From an uncultured Schaedlerella sp. (GTDB lineage: Bacteria > Bacillota > Clostridia > Lachnospirales > Lachnospiraceae), in contig CAKSAJ010000018.1 of assembly GCA_934435195.1 (NCBI GenBank), positions 1 through 57,448 of the forward strand: a DNA stretch of 57,448 nt. The letters are read 5' to 3'. Under the pieces are notes generated by a model. The model searched no databases and was not told the origin of the DNA. It saw only the letters and a program-made list of their open reading frames with translations. Position numbers and translations under genes: made by a program. This document shows positions 31,756 through 42,400 of this stretch, piece by piece (position 1 is the first letter of the stretch; the number at the start of each line of letters is the position of its first letter).

Positions 31756-34692
31756 TTAAAATAATGTTCTCACTTCATCAAACATTTCTTTTTGTGCTTC
31801 TATCTTTTCTTCGCTTCCGATAACACAAATCTGTTTTGCAGCAAGCATTGCCTCGAGCACTTTTGCAAGTTTACGGATATCCTCCTGTTGTGCATTTAAA
31901 ATATCTGCTCTTTCTTTACGAATCATTTCTGCTGAAACATGGTTCATATACAAATTCATCGAACGATCTCCCTTCGCTGCCGGATTCATCGGGCGATCAA
32001 TATTGCTCATTGTTCCGATAATATATTTATTCATATCACGTTCATCTACCGTAAAATTCTTCAGGTAATCCACAACGCCTTCATACACTTCCATTGTACG
32101 TTCCAGATTCGGATCGCGATAAGAAATCAAATATCCTTCTCCAAGACGGTTAAAATTGCTCATGCAACCATATGCGCCACCTTTTACACGCACATTCTGC
32201 CACAGATAATCATAACTTAAAATCACCTTCAAAATCTGTAAAGCTCCGTTATATTCTGCTCCACCATCAATAAAGTTACCTACTCTTGCTACATACTGTA
32301 CTTTCGAAGATGTCTTGAACCCTTCATTTCGTTTCTTACAGTGCAGAACACATTTTGCCTCTTCTCTTGTCGTTCCAGAATTAAGCGTAAATTCTCCACT
32401 TACAAGATTTTCAATTTCTTTTTTTACAATGTCCAGACCTTCTGTTGAAGAAGTATAACTTACCATCATATTGTCTGTTCGGAAAATCTGTCTTGCCAGC
32501 TTTTGCAAATTAGCAACCAGTTCCTCTTTCTTCTCTGTAAAATGCTCTTCAATATCTTTTACTACTTCGTAATAACCGATTCCATCTGTATCATCTTTGA
32601 ACTTCGATAATGGTGATGCATACGAAAGAGCACGTAATGCGGATGTTGTATGTCCTGATGATAAGAATCCCATCTGCAAGCGAGATTTTGTCATTGAAAG
32701 AATTTCTTTCAGACGCTTTTCATCATCAAGCTTCGATTCCATCAGAATCTCTCTCATCATTTTAAACAAAACATTCATCTTTGGATATAATGCTTTGCCT
32801 TTCATCTCAAATGTTGCACGGAACGCTTTTTCTTTTACATGTCTTACATCCGGATAAAGCTCCAATGATGTTCCGATTCCACCAGTATGCACATTGATTT
32901 CATTAAACAACTCTCCATACTCATAATGGGTCGTATCAATAATACCAAGTACCGCCTGTAACAAGCCGAGATACGGAAGCTGTTTCTCCTCCACCTCTGA
33001 AAGATCAAACATCAATGTTACATATCCGATTCCATTTGTCTCAACATTGTGATGTACCATCTGTACATCTCCAACTTTTATTTCTTCGTTATAGATTGGT
33101 GCAATCTCTTTTGAAATATCATCACGTCCAAGAACCGGTATCTTCTCCATATCTTCTTTTAAATCTTCCGATTCCTGATATTCAACCAGCTGTTTTGTAC
33201 GTTCTACAAGATTCTGGATTTCTTCATCACTTAAGGAAGCTTTATATGCCTGAAGTTTCTCGTCCAGTTCTTTATCCATTCTTGCAGTTCTTCCCTGCTC
33301 CGGCTTGATTACCACAATTGATCCATGTGTATTATCAAGCAGCCACTTCTGAATCAGATTTTCAAAATAATCTGTATCCAGCTGACTCTTTAAAAATTCA
33401 AATGTTGGGATTGCCTGCATATGGATAAATGGTTTTGTCTCGTCATACAACCAACTATCAAATAACTGAAGACCATACATCAAACCTTTTGGATAATTAC
33501 CAAAATCTGCTTCACGGAAACGGAATTCATGATAATTAATTCCCGCTGCCAATGCTTTTTTATCCATACCATTGTTGACAATATCACGTAATGTATCTTC
33601 AATAACCTGTATAAACTTCTCTTTTTGCTCTACATTCGCATTCTTCGCAATAACAGAGAAAATTGGCTGATAAATACCATTGTCATATGAACCCATGATA
33701 TCTTTTCCAATCTCTGCATCCATAAGAGCTTTTTTCAGCGGAGCTCCCGGAGCAGATAACAAAGCATAATCCAATATCTGGAACGCAAGATACAATTTTT
33801 CATCCAGACTTGTTCCAATCACTTTATTGTATGAAAGATATGTGTTGTCTTCTTCCGACTCTTCGCTGGAAATCGAATACTCTTGTTCTATTTCGATAAC
33901 TTTATCAAATGGCTTCTGATATTGAATTTCTGAATCCACTTCATCTTTGTCAAATGTTGAGAGATATTCTTTATCCAGCCATTCCAATTTTTCCGCCATA
34001 TCCATATCACCATATAGATAAATATAACTGTTAGAAGGATGATAATATTTTCTATGGAAATCTAAAAATTGCTCGTACGTAAGTTCCGGAATTACCTCCG
34101 GATCTCCTCCGGACTCATTTGCATAAGAAGTGTCTGGGAACAATGAATTTAGTATCACACGATCCAGCACTCCTTCCGGTGACGAAAATGCTCCCTTCAT
34201 CTCATTGTATACAACGCCATTGTACTCCAATTTTCCTGCAGCATCTTCCAGTTTATAACTCCAGCCTTCCTGACGAAAAATCTCATCATGCTGATAAATA
34301 TTAGGATAAAATACAGCATCCATATACACATGCATCAGATTCTGAAAATCTTTATCATTACAGCTTGCAACCGGATATACTGTCTTATCCGGGTATGTCA
34401 TCGCATTTAAAAATGTGTTCAATGAGCCTTTTACCAACTCTACGAACGGGTCTTTGACTGGAAAGTTTTTCGAGCCGCACAAAACCGAATGTTCCATAAT
34501 ATGCGGCACACCTGTACTATCTGAAGGTGGTGTACGAAATCCAATCGTAAAAACTTTATTTTCATCATCATTTTCCATAAGCAGAACTCTCGCCCCGCTT
34601 TTTTTATGTTTTAGCAGATATCCTTTCGATTTGATATCCGACAAATCTGCTTCTTGAATCAATTCATATGCATTCAAGTCTTTGATATTCAT
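31756..34692 (-). CDS. M16C (presequence-protease-like) insulinase family zinc peptidase
   Basis: 978 residues, the usual length for this single-chain family. The inverted zinc motif HxxEH appears as HIMEHSVLCGS near residue 66, with the downstream glutamate in the VVYNEMKGAFSS region. The enzyme forms a closed chamber degrading short peptides. It carries no signal peptide, so it is cytosolic. It stands 24 bp upstream of era on the same strand. Confidence 0.93.
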   Translation of the reverse strand: MNIKDLNAYELIQEADLSDIKSKGYLLKHKKSGARVLLMENDDENKVFTIGFRTPPSDSTGVPHIMEHSVLCGSKNFPVKDPFVELVKGSLNTFLNAMTYPDKTVYPVASCNDKDFQNLMHVYMDAVFYPNIYQHDEIFRQEGWSYKLEDAAGKLEYNGVVYNEMKGAFSSPEGVLDRVILNSLFPDTSYANESGGDPEVIPELTYEQFLDFHRKYYHPSNSYIYLYGDMDMAEKLEWLDKEYLSTFDKDEVDSEIQYQKPFDKVIEIEQEYSISSEESEEDNTYLSYNKVIGTSLDEKLYLAFQILDYALLSAPGAPLKKALMDAEIGKDIMGSYDNGIYQPIFSVIAKNANVEQKEKFIQVIEDTLRDIVNNGMDKKALAAGINYHEFRFREADFGNYPKGLMYGLQLFDSWLYDETKPFIHMQAIPTFEFLKSQLDTDYFENLIQKWLLDNTHGSIVVIKPEQGRTARMDKELDEKLQAYKASLSDEEIQNLVERTKQLVEYQESEDLKEDMEKIPVLGRDDISKEIAPIYNEEIKVGDVQMVHHNVETNGIGYVTLMFDLSEVEEKQLPYLGLLQAVLGIIDTTHYEYGELFNEINVHTGGIGTSLELYPDVRHVKEKAFRATFEMKGKALYPKMNVLFKMMREILMESKLDDEKRLKEILSMTKSRLQMGFLSSGHTTSALRALSYASPLSKFKDDTDGIGYYEVVKDIEEHFTEKKEELVANLQKLARQIFRTDNMMVSYTSSTEGLDIVKKEIENLVSGEFTLNSGTTREEAKCVLHCKKRNEGFKTSSKVQYVARVGNFIDGGAEYNGALQILKVILSYDYLWQNVRVKGGAYGCMSNFNRLGEGYLISYRDPNLERTMEVYEGVVDYLKNFTVDERDMNKYIIGTMSNIDRPMNPAAKGDRSMNLYMNHVSAEMIRKERADILNAQQEDIRKLAKVLEAMLAAKQICVIGSEEKIEAQKEMFDEVRTLF

Positions 34693-34779
34693 CTGCTTTT
34701 CTCCTTTCGAATTATCACTTGCTAACGCCCATTATAACATTTTATCATCTGTTTTAAAAGGGAGGTATCATCTTGTTTT

Positions 34780-35718
34780 TCAACTTACCAGTTCTTGCTC
34801 TTGAAACAATTTTTCTACCGCTTCATCATACTTATACAGTTTTTCACATTTTTTAATCTTTTTGACATATTTTTCATGATTGGTAAAAATAGGTCCTAGA
34901 AAACTCCATAATTCTTTCATTTTAAATAAAATTGTCTTGTCCCCTGAGAGCACTTCCTTGTATCCTGCATACAATTCATCATGAAATGCTCTTAAGGATA
35001 TTTTGTCTACCGGTTTATTTTCTTTAATTTCCCTGATAAGCCCAGGATTTTTCAATAGACCTCTTCCCAACATAATACAGTCTACAGTCGGAAATTCTTT
35101 TCTAAATTCCTCGTAATCATTTTTTGTAAATATATCTCCGTTATAACAAATTGGATTTTTACTCTTTTTCAATGCTTCTGCAAATACATCCTTATTCGGA
35201 TGATTTTTATAAAAATCCTTTTGTACACGCGGATGTATGATTAGTTCTTTCATCTGATATTTATTATAAATGTCTAACAATCTAACAAATTCATCAGGGC
35301 TTTCTTTTCCAATCCGGGTTTTGATAGAAATTTCTAATTTACACTTCTTAAAAATCTCATATAAAAATTGTTCCAATTCATCCGGATACGCTAAGAATCC
35401 GGATCCTCTCATTTTTGAAATCACTGTTTTTGACGGACATCCCAGATTCAAATTAATTTCTTTATAACCATATGCTTCTAGCTTTTCTGCTGTCTGTAAA
35501 AAATCTTCCGCTTTATTGGTCAAGATCTGCGGAACAGGATACATATTCAAGTTATTCTCCGGCATAATATCTTGTTTTTCTCTTGTGCTAAAATTACCAT
35601 TTTGGTTTGGTCTGATAAATGGGATGAAGTATTTATCAGCTCCGCCAAAATGATGATAAAGTGCTGTTCGAAACACATGTCCGGTAATTCCTTCCAAAGG
35701 TGCTGTATATATTTTCAT
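34780..35718 (-). CDS. tRNA-dihydrouridine synthase
   Basis: 312 residues. Dus TIM-barrel with FMN: start YTAPLEGITGHVFRTALYHHFG, catalytic cysteine in LNLGCPSKTV, SIKTRIG, and CYNGDIFTKNDY / IMLGRGLLKNPG phosphate-binding loop. Reduces uridines in tRNA using NADPH. It is shorter at the C-terminus than DusB and closer to the subgroup common in Clostridia, so I do not assign a paralogue letter. Confidence 0.9.
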   Translation of the reverse strand: MKIYTAPLEGITGHVFRTALYHHFGGADKYFIPFIRPNQNGNFSTREKQDIMPENNLNMYPVPQILTNKAEDFLQTAEKLEAYGYKEINLNLGCPSKTVISKMRGSGFLAYPDELEQFLYEIFKKCKLEISIKTRIGKESPDEFVRLLDIYNKYQMKELIIHPRVQKDFYKNHPNKDVFAEALKKSKNPICYNGDIFTKNDYEEFRKEFPTVDCIMLGRGLLKNPGLIREIKENKPVDKISLRAFHDELYAGYKEVLSGDKTILFKMKELWSFLGPIFTNHEKYVKKIKKCEKLYKYDEAVEKLFQEQELVS

Positions 35719-35745
35719 TTTTTCCTCTTCTAAAAAAGGAAAGCC

Positions 35746-36303
35746 TTAATTGAAAAGCTTTCCTCTTATCTTATTCCAAATTATTCCTACTGCATAATCA
35801 TATGCTTTATCATAGATAAATAAGCCAATCTGGCCTGCAATCAACACGCCAATCGTCATGCCTAAAGACAATTGTTTTCCAAATAATAATTTGCTGCATC
35901 CAAGCACTGCCGGAATATACATCAAATTAAATATTGCATATTTAATCACCCATAATGCCACTTTGTATTGCTCTATACTAAACATTGTATTATTTCCAAG
36001 CATCTTCCTAATCTGTCTCCAGACACTTTCTGACAATAATATATAAATTCCCATAGCGGCATAAGTAACTACATATAATTTATTTGGCACAACAATCACT
36101 CCAAGCAATACTCCAGCCAAATAAAATGCACATCCTGTCTTCATACCAAATTCTCGGATTATAATTCCCACAAAAAATGACGCCAGTGCAAGAAAAAATA
36201 CAGTATTCGATTCCAATATATTGCCTAGTAACATACTGACAATTGAAAATGCCAGCATCAAACCACCAATCGCAATTTTCTTAGCTTTTACATGCATGGA
36301 CAA
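35746..36303 (-). CDS. Membrane protein of unknown function
   Basis: About 185 residues with five to six membrane segments. I place the start at a TTG (36303) with GGGAGG six bases upstream; the ATG at 36297 is the alternative. Sequence begins (M)SMHVKAKKIAIGGLML. It resembles small polytopic proteins such as DUF2232-type but I cannot name the family. It overlaps the end of the J-domain gene by about 16 bases, so the two are coupled. Confidence 0.65.
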   Translation of the reverse strand: MSMHVKAKKIAIGGLMLAFSIVSMLLGNILESNTVFFLALASFFVGIIIREFGMKTGCAFYLAGVLLGVIVVPNKLYVVTYAAMGIYILLSESVWRQIRKMLGNNTMFSIEQYKVALWVIKYAIFNLMYIPAVLGCSKLLFGKQLSLGMTIGVLIAGQIGLFIYDKAYDYAVGIIWNKIRGKLFN

Positions 36304-36932
36304 AGATCGCCTCCCATACATTCACAAAGCGTATCTGCAATCCAGAGGTCGCAGCACGCATTCCCTGTTCCACAAGAATCCGTATTTCGTCCATAGCCTG
36401 CTCCATATGGATTGTTCTGATAACGCTGTCCACTCCACTCCAACTGGTTTAACAATCGACGATACTGTTGATTGTTCGGTTCCATATTTACAGCCTGATT
36501 CACTTGATCACGTGCAATCAGGTTATTCCCCATATTTGCATTAGCAACGGCACTTAAATAGTACCACTGGGCATCTCTGTTGTTCATTCCATTCAAAACA
36601 TTCAACGCTTCCGGATATCGTCTTGCATTCAAATAATTATAGACAGCCTGTATCTGTGGATTCTGTTCTGTTCCATATCCACTATTGTAGCTGTAGCCTC
36701 CGCCTTGATAGCCGCCATTAGACTGATATCCTCCCTGTGCACGCTGTCTCATAATCTCATCATAAGCTTCCTGCACTTCTTTAAATTTTTCTTCTGCTAA
36801 ATCTGCCAGCGGATTATTCACATTCGCATCCGGGTGATATTTTCTCGTCATATCACGATATGCTCTTTTCACTTCATCATCTGAAGCATTTGGTGAAATC
36901 CCAAGTACTTCATATGGATTCTTACTTGTCAT
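36288..36932 (-). CDS. J-domain protein with helical/TPR-like C-terminus
   Basis: 214 residues. N-terminal J domain (NPYEVLGISPNASDDEVKRAYRDMTRKYHPDANVN, HPD about 34-36), a Gly/Tyr/Gln/Asn linker, then helices resembling two TPR units (YLNARRYPEALNVLNGM, ARDQVNQAVNMEPNN). It ends with a cysteine-rich tail (CGTGNACCDLW ... CECMGGDLCPC) that could bind metal. Probably an Hsp70 co-chaperone for a specific partner. Confidence 0.88.
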   Translation of the reverse strand: MTSKNPYEVLGISPNASDDEVKRAYRDMTRKYHPDANVNNPLADLAEEKFKEVQEAYDEIMRQRAQGGYQSNGGYQGGGYSYNSGYGTEQNPQIQAVYNYLNARRYPEALNVLNGMNNRDAQWYYLSAVANANMGNNLIARDQVNQAVNMEPNNQQYRRLLNQLEWSGQRYQNNPYGAGYGRNTDSCGTGNACCDLWIADTLCECMGGDLCPCM

Positions 36933-37001
36933 TTAATACTCCATTCTATTATGTTTCTATCAATGTAACGTTACAATCATATACTACTTTTTAAAAAAAG
37001 T

Positions 37002-37844
37002 CTACTTTCTATCCGCTTTTTTCTCTTCTTTTTCCATCTGTTTTTTTCGATATTTCGTCCAGACACCTGCGTACAAAATATTTCGCAATATCTCCACATC
37101 AACCAGACATGGTAACTGCTCAAATGCTGTACTGCATTCTGCAATCATCATTTGAAGCATCTGATAACATTTTTCTTCAAAATCTTCTTCAAAATGCAAT
37201 ATCTTCAACGGATTATAGCATTTCTCTTTCATATCCTTTTGTAAATCGTCATATGCATCCATAATATAAATGAATTTCCCGAGGAAGAACCCAACCTTCC
37301 TAAGCGTCGGTTCCCACATATCTTCCTTGTACACAAGCAATTCTTCCATCAACCTTCCGAAACATCCTGCCGGCAAATCTATATTCTGACAATTTTCCTT
37401 TTCATACTCTGCCAACTTTTTTAGTTCTCTACGAATCGCCTTGCTTTGTCTTTTATATTTTTTCTCTATCTTCTTAGCTTTTCCATGAAGCGTTTTCGAG
37501 ACAAGCAACCCACTTACTTTCTTTTCGTCTTGCCAGTCATCTATCATGTGATAATATGCAAGCAGCACATTCATATCTGCACAATATTCTGTAATCTCAT
37601 TCTGGATCATCCACTGCTTTTTCACCGGGTGAGTCTTACATCTGTGTGAAGAAGTCAGGCCTTTCACCTCATACAAGGACGTCAAAAGTATCACTGCAAA
37701 TGTCATATCATATGTCAATGTCAGCTGACCAAGATTCCCATGTCTTTCCTTTAAAGTCCGACACAAACCACAATAATATGCTCGATATTTTCTCCAGTCC
37801 TTCATCTTCAATTCAGGTTCACAAATTGTCACATATCCAAACAT
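37002..37844 (-). CDS. DUF5685 family protein
   Basis: 280 residues. Begins MFGYVTICEPELKMKDWRKYRAYYCGLCRTL with CGLC, and contains LLAYYHMIDDWQDEK and FIYIMDAYDDLQKD, acidic aspartate motifs as in polyprenyl-synthase-like folds. That is what I recall for DUF5685. Biochemical role unknown. Followed by the J-domain gene at 70 bp, so these may act together. Confidence 0.8.
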   Translation of the reverse strand: MFGYVTICEPELKMKDWRKYRAYYCGLCRTLKERHGNLGQLTLTYDMTFAVILLTSLYEVKGLTSSHRCKTHPVKKQWMIQNEITEYCADMNVLLAYYHMIDDWQDEKKVSGLLVSKTLHGKAKKIEKKYKRQSKAIRRELKKLAEYEKENCQNIDLPAGCFGRLMEELLVYKEDMWEPTLRKVGFFLGKFIYIMDAYDDLQKDMKEKCYNPLKILHFEEDFEEKCYQMLQMMIAECSTAFEQLPCLVDVEILRNILYAGVWTKYRKKQMEKEEKKADRK

Positions 37845-37847
37845 TTT

Positions 37848-39344
37848 TTATTCCTCTTCTGCCCATCCATAAGAACGCTCTACCGCCCGCTTCCATCCGC
37901 GGAGCATTTTGTCTCGTTTTTCACTTTCGATATTTGGCGTAAATGTGCGGTCAATTGCCCAGTTCTTTACTACTTCTTCTTTGTCTTTCCAATATCCCAC
38001 TGCAAGTCCAGCCAGATAAGCTGCTCCCATCGCGGTTGTCTCTACACATTTTGGTCTGTTAACCGGAGCATCACTGATATTTGCCTGTGTCTGCATCAGG
38101 AAATTATTTGCACTTGCACCTCCATCTACCTTTAATGTTGCCAGCTGCAAATCTGCATCTGACTTCATTGCCTGTAACACATCATTTACTTGATATGCTA
38201 AGGATTCCAAAGTTGCTCTTACAATGTGATATTTATTTACTCCACGAGTCAATCCGACAATCGCGCCCCTTGCATATTGATCCCAATATGGAGCACCCAA
38301 CCCGGTAAATGCAGGAACAACATAACATCCATTTGCATCTGGAACCTTCTGAGCCATATACTCTGTATCAGATGCCGAATCGATCAATCGTAACTCATCT
38401 CGAAGCCACTGTATCGCTGCTCCAGCTACAAATATCGAGCCCTCCAGGGCATAATTTACCTTACCATCAATTCCCCAGGCAATTGTTGTAACCAGGCCAT
38501 TTTCAGAAAACACTGGTGTCTCCCCTGTGTTCATCAACAAAAAGCACCCTGTTCCGTATGTATTTTTTGCTTCTCCTTTTTCAAAGCAAGTCTGACCAAA
38601 TAATGCCGCCTGCTGATCTCCTGCCGCTCCTGCAATTGGAATACGTCCGCCGAAAAATGATGGGTCTGTCTCACCATAAATCTCACTGGATGGTTTTGCC
38701 TGCGGAAGCATGCTTTTCGGAATCCCAAGTTCTGCCAGAATTTCTTCATCCCATTCTAAAGTATTAATATTGAACATCATTGTCCGGGATGCATTGGAAT
38801 AATCTGTTACGTGAACAGCGCCTCTTGTCAGTTTCCATATCAGCCAGGTTTCCACTGTTCCAAACAAAAGTTCTCCACGCTCTGCACGCTCTCTTGCGCC
38901 CTCCACATTATCTAATATCCATTTTACCTTTGTTCCGGAAAAATATGCATCAATGACCAATCCCGTTTTCTTACGAAATGTCTCTGTAAGTCCTTTTTCT
39001 TTCAATTCATCACAATATCTGGATGTTCGTCTGCATTGCCACACGATTGCATGATAGATTGGTTTTCCGGTGTTTTTATCCCACACAATGGTTGTCTCAC
39101 GCTGGTTTGTAATACCTATTGCCGCAATTTCTTCTGCCGATACACCAATTTTATTCATTGCATCACGTGCCACCTGTAGCTGTGTTGACCAGATTTCTCC
39201 TGCATCATGTTCAACCCACCCCGGTTTTGGAAAATACTGTGTAAATTCTTTTTGTGCCACACTACACATCTCGCCTTTTTCATTAAATAAAATGCATCTG
39301 TTGCTAGTAGTTCCGGCATCTAACGCCATAATATATTTCCCCAT
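37848..39344 (-). CDS. glpK: Glycerol kinase
   Basis: 498 residues, full length. FGGY kinase: start IMALDAGTTSNRCILF, NQRETTIVWDK, GAAGDQQAALFGQ, TYGTGCFLLMNTG, and VDGGASANNFLMQ near the end. Phosphorylates glycerol to glycerol-3-phosphate with ATP. No transporter or glpF is adjacent in this window. The stop is 3 bp before the DUF5685 start. Confidence 0.97.
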   Translation of the reverse strand: MGKYIMALDAGTTSNRCILFNEKGEMCSVAQKEFTQYFPKPGWVEHDAGEIWSTQLQVARDAMNKIGVSAEEIAAIGITNQRETTIVWDKNTGKPIYHAIVWQCRRTSRYCDELKEKGLTETFRKKTGLVIDAYFSGTKVKWILDNVEGARERAERGELLFGTVETWLIWKLTRGAVHVTDYSNASRTMMFNINTLEWDEEILAELGIPKSMLPQAKPSSEIYGETDPSFFGGRIPIAGAAGDQQAALFGQTCFEKGEAKNTYGTGCFLLMNTGETPVFSENGLVTTIAWGIDGKVNYALEGSIFVAGAAIQWLRDELRLIDSASDTEYMAQKVPDANGCYVVPAFTGLGAPYWDQYARGAIVGLTRGVNKYHIVRATLESLAYQVNDVLQAMKSDADLQLATLKVDGGASANNFLMQTQANISDAPVNRPKCVETTAMGAAYLAGLAVGYWKDKEEVVKNWAIDRTFTPNIESEKRDKMLRGWKRAVERSYGWAEEE

Positions 39345-39407
39345 ATTTTTTCTCCTGTTCTATCTAATCCGTTCTTTTCAATCTATTTTATATTATAACG
39401 TATTGCA

Positions 39408-39440
39408 TAAAAAAAGACCAGCATGTTTCCATGCCGGTCT
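39408..39440 (-). terminator. Intrinsic terminator of nifJ
   Basis: AGACCGGCATG pairs with CATGCTGGTCT (11 bp, one G-U), tetraloop GAAA, then eight T on the minus strand, 37 bp beyond the nifJ stop. Confidence 0.9.
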
Positions 39441-39476
39441 CTCTTTAATCACCGATTCTCATCGAGTAATTTATTC

Positions 39477-42400
39477 TTATTTCTCTTCTTCTCCATAGAG
39501 TGTGATTAACTTCTTCAGGTAATCATATCTCTCTGCTGCTTCCTGCTCATTGATTGCGAACAGTCTGTCAGCTTTTTCTGGATTAGCTCTCTTCAGAGCG
39601 TTGTAACGAACTTCTCCGTTCAGGAAGTCCTGATATCCTTCCATCTTAGGCTCTTTACTATCAAGAGTAAACTTATTGCCTTCAGCAGCTGGATTGAATC
39701 TGAAGTTGTTCCAGTATCCGCATTCTACTGCAAGCTGTTCCTCTGTCATAGCTTTGCTCATACCCTTCTTAATACCATGGTTGATACATGGAGCGTATGC
39801 GATGATAAGTGATGGTCCTGGATAAGCCTCTGCCTCTGCAATTGCTTTTACAGTCTGATTGAAATCAGCACCCATAGCAATCTGTGCAACATATACATAA
39901 CCATAGCTCATAGCCATGCTTGCAAGGTCTTTCTTCTTAGTCTCTTTTCCGCCTGCTGCGAACTGAGCTGTAGCACCAGTCTTAGTAGCTTTAGAAGACT
40001 GTCCACCTGTATTAGAATATACCTCTGTATCGAATACCATGATATTGATATCTTTCTTGCTTGCAAGAACATGGTCAACACCACCAAATCCGATATCGTA
40101 AGCCCATCCGTCTCCACCGAAGATCCACTGAGATTTCTTAGACAGGTAGTCTTTCATCTTCAGTACTTCAGCTCTTTCTTCAAGGTCACATGAGCATGCT
40201 TCCAATGCTGCTACAAGTTTATCTGTTGCTGCACCATTAGCTGCTCCATTTGTAAATGTATCAAGATATTCTTTTGCTGCTGCTTTTACATCTTCTTTTT
40301 CAGCAACTTCAGCAATCTTCTCTACTTTACCTTTCAATCTGTCTCTGATTGTATTCTGTGCAAGAAGCATACCATAACCAAACTCAGCATTATCTTCGAA
40401 AAGTGAGTTAGACCAAGCTGGTCCTTTTCCTTCTGGAGTTACTGTGTAAGGTGTTGATGGTGAAGAGTTACCCCAGATTGAAGAACATCCTGTTGCATTC
40501 GCAATGTACATTCTATCTCCGAATAACTGTGTAATTAATTTAGCGTAAGGTGTCTCACCACATCCAGCACAAGCGCCTGAGAACTCAAGCAATGGCTGTT
40601 TGAACTGACTTCCTTTAACTGTTTCTGGTTTGAATTTAGCAACAACTTCTGGTTTTACAGGAATCTCTGTACCAAAGTCGAAGTACTGCTGTTCTCCGGC
40701 ATTCTCTTCCATGTTTGCCATTGTAAGAGCTTTTTCACCCTTCTTACCTGGACAAACGTTAGCACAAGATCCACATCCTGTACAGTCATAAGCTGAAACA
40801 GTCATTGTGAATTTCATTCCTGGCATACCGATCATATCCAGTGTCTTAATTCCTTCTGGAGCTTTTGCAGCTTCTTCTTCTGTAAGAGCTACCGGACGGA
40901 TAACTGCGTGTGGACATACATATGCACAACGGTTACACTGAATACATGTATCTGGATTCCATACTGGAATATCTACTGCGATACCACGTTTCTCATATGC
41001 AGATGTTCCTGATGGTGTAGAACCATCTACGTAATCTGTAAATGCAGATACTGGAAGTGTATTACCTTCCTGAGCATTTACTTTAGCCTGGATATTCTTA
41101 GCAAATGATACGGCATCTTTTCTTCCTGCTTCATCTACATGTGGAGCGAAAAGACCTTCATCAGCTGCATCTTTCCAGCTTTCTGGAACTTCGATAGCTA
41201 CTACCTGTTTTGCACCGGCATCGATAGCATCATAGTTCATCTGTACAATCTTGTCACCTTTTCTTCCGTAAGTAGCTTTTGCTGCTTTCTTCATAAGGTC
41301 AATTGCTTCTTCCTCTGGAATAATAGCTGCCAGTTTGAAGAATGCTGACTGGAGAACTGTATTGATACGTCCGCCAAGTCCGATTTCTTTACCAATCTTG
41401 ATACCATCGATTGTGTAAAGTTTGATGTCATGGTTAGCAATAAAAGCTTTCACCTGTCCTGGTAAATGCTCCTCAAGACCTTCCATATCCCATGGACAGT
41501 TCAGAAGGAATGTACCACCGTCAACTAATTCCTGAACCATGTTATATTTATTTACATATGATGGGTTGTGACATGCAACAAAGTTTGCCTGGTGAATCAA
41601 ATAAGTTGATTTGATTGGTAATTTACCAAAACGCAGGTGAGACATTGTTACACCACCAGACTTCTTAGAATCATAGTCAAAGTAAGCCTGTGCATACATG
41701 TCTGTATTGTCACCGATAATCTTGATAGAGTTCTTGTTAGCACCTACAGTACCATCTGCTCCAAGACCCCAGAACTTACAGTTGATTGTTCCTTCTGGTG
41801 TTGTAACAAGTGGTTTACCTGTCTCTAATGACAGATTTGTAACATCATCAACGATACCAAGTGTAAATCTTGGTTTTTCATCATTGTTATATACTGCTAC
41901 GATCTGTGCAGGTGTTGTATCTTTAGAACCTAATCCATAACGTCCTGAGAATACAGGTACTGCATCGAATTTAGATCCTTTAAGTGCTGCAACTACATCT
42001 AAATACAGTGGCTCGCCAAGTGATCCTGGCTCTTTTGTTCTGTCAAGAACAGAAATCTTCTTAACGCTGTCCGGAATAGCTGCGATCAAAGCTTCTGCGC
42101 TGAATGGTCTGTAAAGACGAACTTTAACAACACCAACTTTTTCTCCGGCTTTTGTTAAGTAATCAATTGTCTCTTCGATTGTGTCACAAACAGATCCCAT
42201 AGCAACGATAATGTGCTCAGCATCTTCTGCTCCATAGTAGTTGAACAGTTTGTAATCTGTTCCGATCTTCTCGTTAACTTTGTCCATATATTTCTGAACA
42301 ACGCCTGGAAGAGCATCATAATATGGGTTACATGCTTCTCTTGCCTGGAAGAAGATATCTGGGTTCTGAGCTGAACCTCTCTGACATGGGTGATTTGGAT